This document shows positions 8,101 to 8,951 of a stretch of 8,951 nt of DNA, one piece after another. The notes under the pieces were generated by a model that searched no databases, was not told the DNA's origin, and saw nothing but the letters and a program-made list of their open reading frames with translations. Origin of the DNA: CAZAYP01 sp964489425 [NCBI: uncultured Verrucomicrobiota bacterium] (GTDB lineage Bacteria; Verrucomicrobiota; Kiritimatiellia; RZYC01); the NCBI GenBank assembly GCA_964489425.1, contig CAZAYP010000134.1, forward strand, positions 1-8,951, written 5' to 3'. Each line of letters begins with the position of its first letter. Position 1 is the first letter of the stretch. Made by a program: the position numbers and the translations under genes.

Positions 8101-8283
8101 AAGTGCTTGAAGGGCCATCGTGCCGCTTGTGCGTCGGTTGCTGCTCCGCAAAACCGCGTCTCCTTTTAATTGAGAACGTTCCAAAGGCAGAATAGGCGGC
8201 ATAGCCTGAACCCAGAACAGGATCCCGAACATATTGGCCATCCATAAGATAGCCAACTTTAAGGAGCAATCATATAAACTCAT
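5131..8283 (-). CDS. Predicted exported exo-alpha-sialidase (GH33) fused to a C-terminal FGE-like domain
   Basis: This 1050-residue protein probably releases terminal sialic acids from glycoconjugates outside the cytoplasm. Residues 1-27 look like a signal peptide (hydrophobic core followed by WVQA). Residues 28-125 are a low-complexity linker with no recognised domain. About 128-256 resembles the BNR-associated N-terminal domain of neuraminidases. About 285-640 is a sialidase propeller with a YRIP motif (Arg297) and four Asp-boxes, STDYGNTW (334), SDDDGLTW (409), SLDHGATW (477) and SEDEGQTW (589). The likely catalytic set is Arg297, Asp322, Glu499 (NEAQ), Arg515, Arg581, Tyr609 and Glu625, and the spacing fits known sialidases. 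An Asp-rich linker (about 647-697, with DKDGD) leads to an FGE/SUMF1-like domain (about 770-1047) with GYRLPTEAEWEKAARGG, MAGNVWEWCWDWY, RGGSW and IGFRLAR. The FGE-like domain has Gly1018 where FGE has its first active-site Cys, and keeps Cys1023. The ATG at 8283 was chosen because it gives the signal peptide, though no clear Shine-Dalgarno precedes it. The gene converges on the beta-helix gene. Confidence 0.9.
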   Translation of the reverse strand: MSLYDCSLKLAILWMANMFGILFWVQAMPPILPLERSQLKGDAVLRSSNRRTSGTMALQALPCRNRGAFTAHASHQPVSRIAVKHIDAGPGPARTSRETMVYERRMTASEETANTNQLADQAGPPQQASMTYVSCSVSQSARAVPNFGLHELLSLQVTTQGQTNPIAVTEISLTLAGTTDPGEIKAIKVFATGTADEFSTQHLFANHTGPMTGIISMTGYQSLVEGVNHFRVAVEPQRWAPWGHQIDAEVLGVTVTGNCGGRKSPRVAAPDEALTLGNACFVAALRKRGDDGVDTYRIPGLATTVNGTIIAVFDIRWDSVNDLPANIDIGCMRSTDYGNTWGTMLTVMDLDQHSDPYGNGVGDPCVLVDRETGTIWVAALWAHGPYGGVWESGPGLSPDQTGQYLLTRSDDDGLTWSPPINITAQVKVNRNWGAVLQGPGNGIQLRDGTLVFPSQYDSAPQCGGDDNYHPHSCFIYSLDHGATWRISPPANTYPPPCNEAQIVELNSGQLMLSIRNWAFVGQRAWSTYTRGTSLGDGNWSSLGYALPDPICQASFIRFTSTMDGHARDRLLFANPASAEWREKMTVRMSEDEGQTWPVARQIDALPASYSCMTILRDGTIGLLFETGAYFYESLRFVRFGVNWLAQADMDMDLDGVYDYYETINGLNNGIQDAAADKDGDRMSNLAELEANTMANDPLSVTNLPMDSVAQREIAAARNTAVSTGALAPRMQAIPRKVYKNGLEEPSNVTNKASPGVLMLLLDLAPPEEELVLIPAGTSVIGNATNVFPASEGYADELPQHSVWVSAFFMGSSEVTWSLWNEVSAWAITNDYSFDHAGAGKGPQHPVQTVGWYDIVKWCNARSEKEGLTPCYTVGGSLYRTGQGVPDCNWAATGYRLPTEAEWEKAARGGVADHRFPWSAADTIQQARANYYAAADTFPYDTGPRHGYHPAYQDGIFPYTSPVGCFAANDYGLRDMAGNVWEWCWDWYDNTYYRTSPATNPHGPVSGSARALRGGSWYGHAGTCRVALRLSSRPGNAHNFIGFRLARTAGP

Positions 8284-8405
8284 GCGCCATCTGCCGTTTC
8301 AACCCATCGGGCAACCACTCAGTCCGCCCTCGCAATGAGGCCGCCAGTAATTGAAGCGTAGCCCGACCTGAAATTAAACGCAACAGGAGAATTGGGCCTG
8401 AGTTT

Positions 8406-8873
8406 TTGAGATGGGTTGCGGCGGTTTGCTTGCGCCGAATGGATGCGGTTACGGGGTTTTCCGCGACCGTGCGTATATTGTCATGGAGGACGTTGGCCAG
8501 CGCGGTGCGGCTGATGAAATTGGAAGGCAACAGTCCGCTGGGCGTGGCCGAGGGCGCTGACCCGGCCCTGGCCCAGGACCAGGCCGAGTTGCTGCGCTAC
8601 GCCTATGACCGGATCGTCAACTTCAAGCAGGCCACGTATTTCCTGGCCGGCGCCCTGTTCCGGGGGTTCGCCCACGTGGAGAAGGTCTATACCGGCTACG
8701 GCAACCTGGTATCCCGGCTGGAACCTATCGAGCAGTGGTACTGGATTCGCAAAGACCGGTACGGTGACTGGCGATTCAATCCCGAAAACCGGTCGCACGA
8801 GCCGCACGGCGAGGCCGTGAACCGCGCTGACCTGTGCGCTATTCATGACGAAAACCGGCCTTGTCCGTACTGA
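8406..8873 (+). pseudogene. Fragment of a Mu-like gp29 / DUF935-type phage portal protein
   Basis: The 155-residue frame contains a stretch (about residues 50-145) that reads like part of the Mu gp29-type portal family. Visible cues are an acidic/Gln-rich segment before RYAYDRI, then ALFRGFAHVEKVY, LEPIEQWYWIRKDRYGDW, RFNPENRS, a Gly-Glu-x-Val segment and DENRP. The recognition is from memory of the family, not a search. Full-length portals of this type are roughly 400-550 residues, so both ends are missing. The first 35 or so residues do not look like the family, and an internal ATG at 8514 could be where homology begins. The frame stops at 8871-8873 inside an inverted repeat, as if interrupted. 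It most likely represents a prophage remnant with no function left. A short unrelated gene is the alternative. Confidence 0.5.
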
Positions 8874-8901
8874 AAATCGGTCCCTGTGTACCCAATTTCA
8901 G
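8870..8901. mobile_element. Imperfect inverted repeat resembling an insertion-sequence end
   Basis: CTGAAAATCGGT (8870-8881) and ACCCAATTTCAG (8890-8901) pair at 10 of 12 positions around an 8-nt spacer. Repeats of the CTGAAAAT-x-G type recur at the ends of IS21-family elements, so this may be the left end of such an element continuing off-window. The stop codon of the portal fragment is formed by the repeat itself. The window ends in GGCAAGGA, which could be a ribosome binding site for a gene starting just beyond it. No transposase is visible, so the assignment is tentative. A terminator-like hairpin is the main alternative. Confidence 0.3.
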
Positions 8902-8951
8902 ACATCCTGATCTCGACGATCACCTGCAGAGGACGGGCGCCGTGGCAAGGA

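Noticed and set aside
8341-8400. Possible promoter for the sialidase gene on the minus strand (TTGCGT, 17-bp spacing, TACGCT)
   Set aside because: The -10-like hexamer matches the consensus poorly and such matches are common by chance. I did not list it as a feature.
8270-8530. An 86-residue minus-strand open frame ending across the sialidase start codon
   Set aside because: The overlap at the sialidase start could suggest translational coupling, but the protein resembles nothing I know, and most of it is antisense to the portal fragment frame. I could not support it as a gene.

Overview
The window is high-GC DNA from what looks like a member of the PVC superphylum, probably Verrucomicrobiota or Kiritimatiellota. 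That placement is an inference. It rests on giant secreted beta-helix proteins with PKD modules and 'SPCINAG...DIGAYEY' anchor-type ends, Asp-rich 'DSDGDGxxNWQEW' linkers, and a secreted sialidase joined to a formylglycine-generating-enzyme-like (FGE-like) domain. No RNA gene or taxonomic marker is present to settle it.

Layout. (1) 3-5024, plus strand: the C-terminal 1673 residues of one giant extracellular repeat protein whose start lies off the left edge. It holds four right-handed parallel beta-helix blocks of about 21-22 residues per coil, each coil carrying an Asn-Cys pair. Three PKD-type domains separate the blocks, and an Asp-rich linker plus a beta-sandwich-like tail ends the protein. 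Its DNA is strongly repetitive: a tandem 63-bp coil array at 3-320, a related array at 1263-1649, and a 305-bp segment present twice with a single mismatch (1605-1909 and 2772-3076). (2) 5025-5130: a 106-bp convergent intergenic gap with one short hairpin. (3) 5131-8283, minus strand: a 1050-residue predicted exported protein with a BNR-associated N-terminal domain, a six-bladed GH33 sialidase with a complete-looking catalytic set, an Asp-rich linker and a C-terminal FGE-like domain lacking one of the two catalytic cysteines. (4) 8406-8873, plus strand: a fragment resembling a Mu-like gp29 (DUF935) phage portal protein. It ends inside an imperfect inverted repeat (8870-8901) that resembles the end of an insertion sequence.

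The two large genes converge tail to tail, so they are separate transcription units rather than an operon. Both encode extracellular proteins with the same style of Asp-rich linker. A joint role on host- or algal-derived glycans (surface repeat protein plus sialic-acid-releasing enzyme) is plausible but inferred. The right edge looks like a decayed mobile region next to the sialidase gene.

No complete new system is evident. The points most worth a second look are the recently homogenised repeats, the sialidase/FGE-like fusion with its diversifiable-looking C-terminus, and the interrupted portal fragment.
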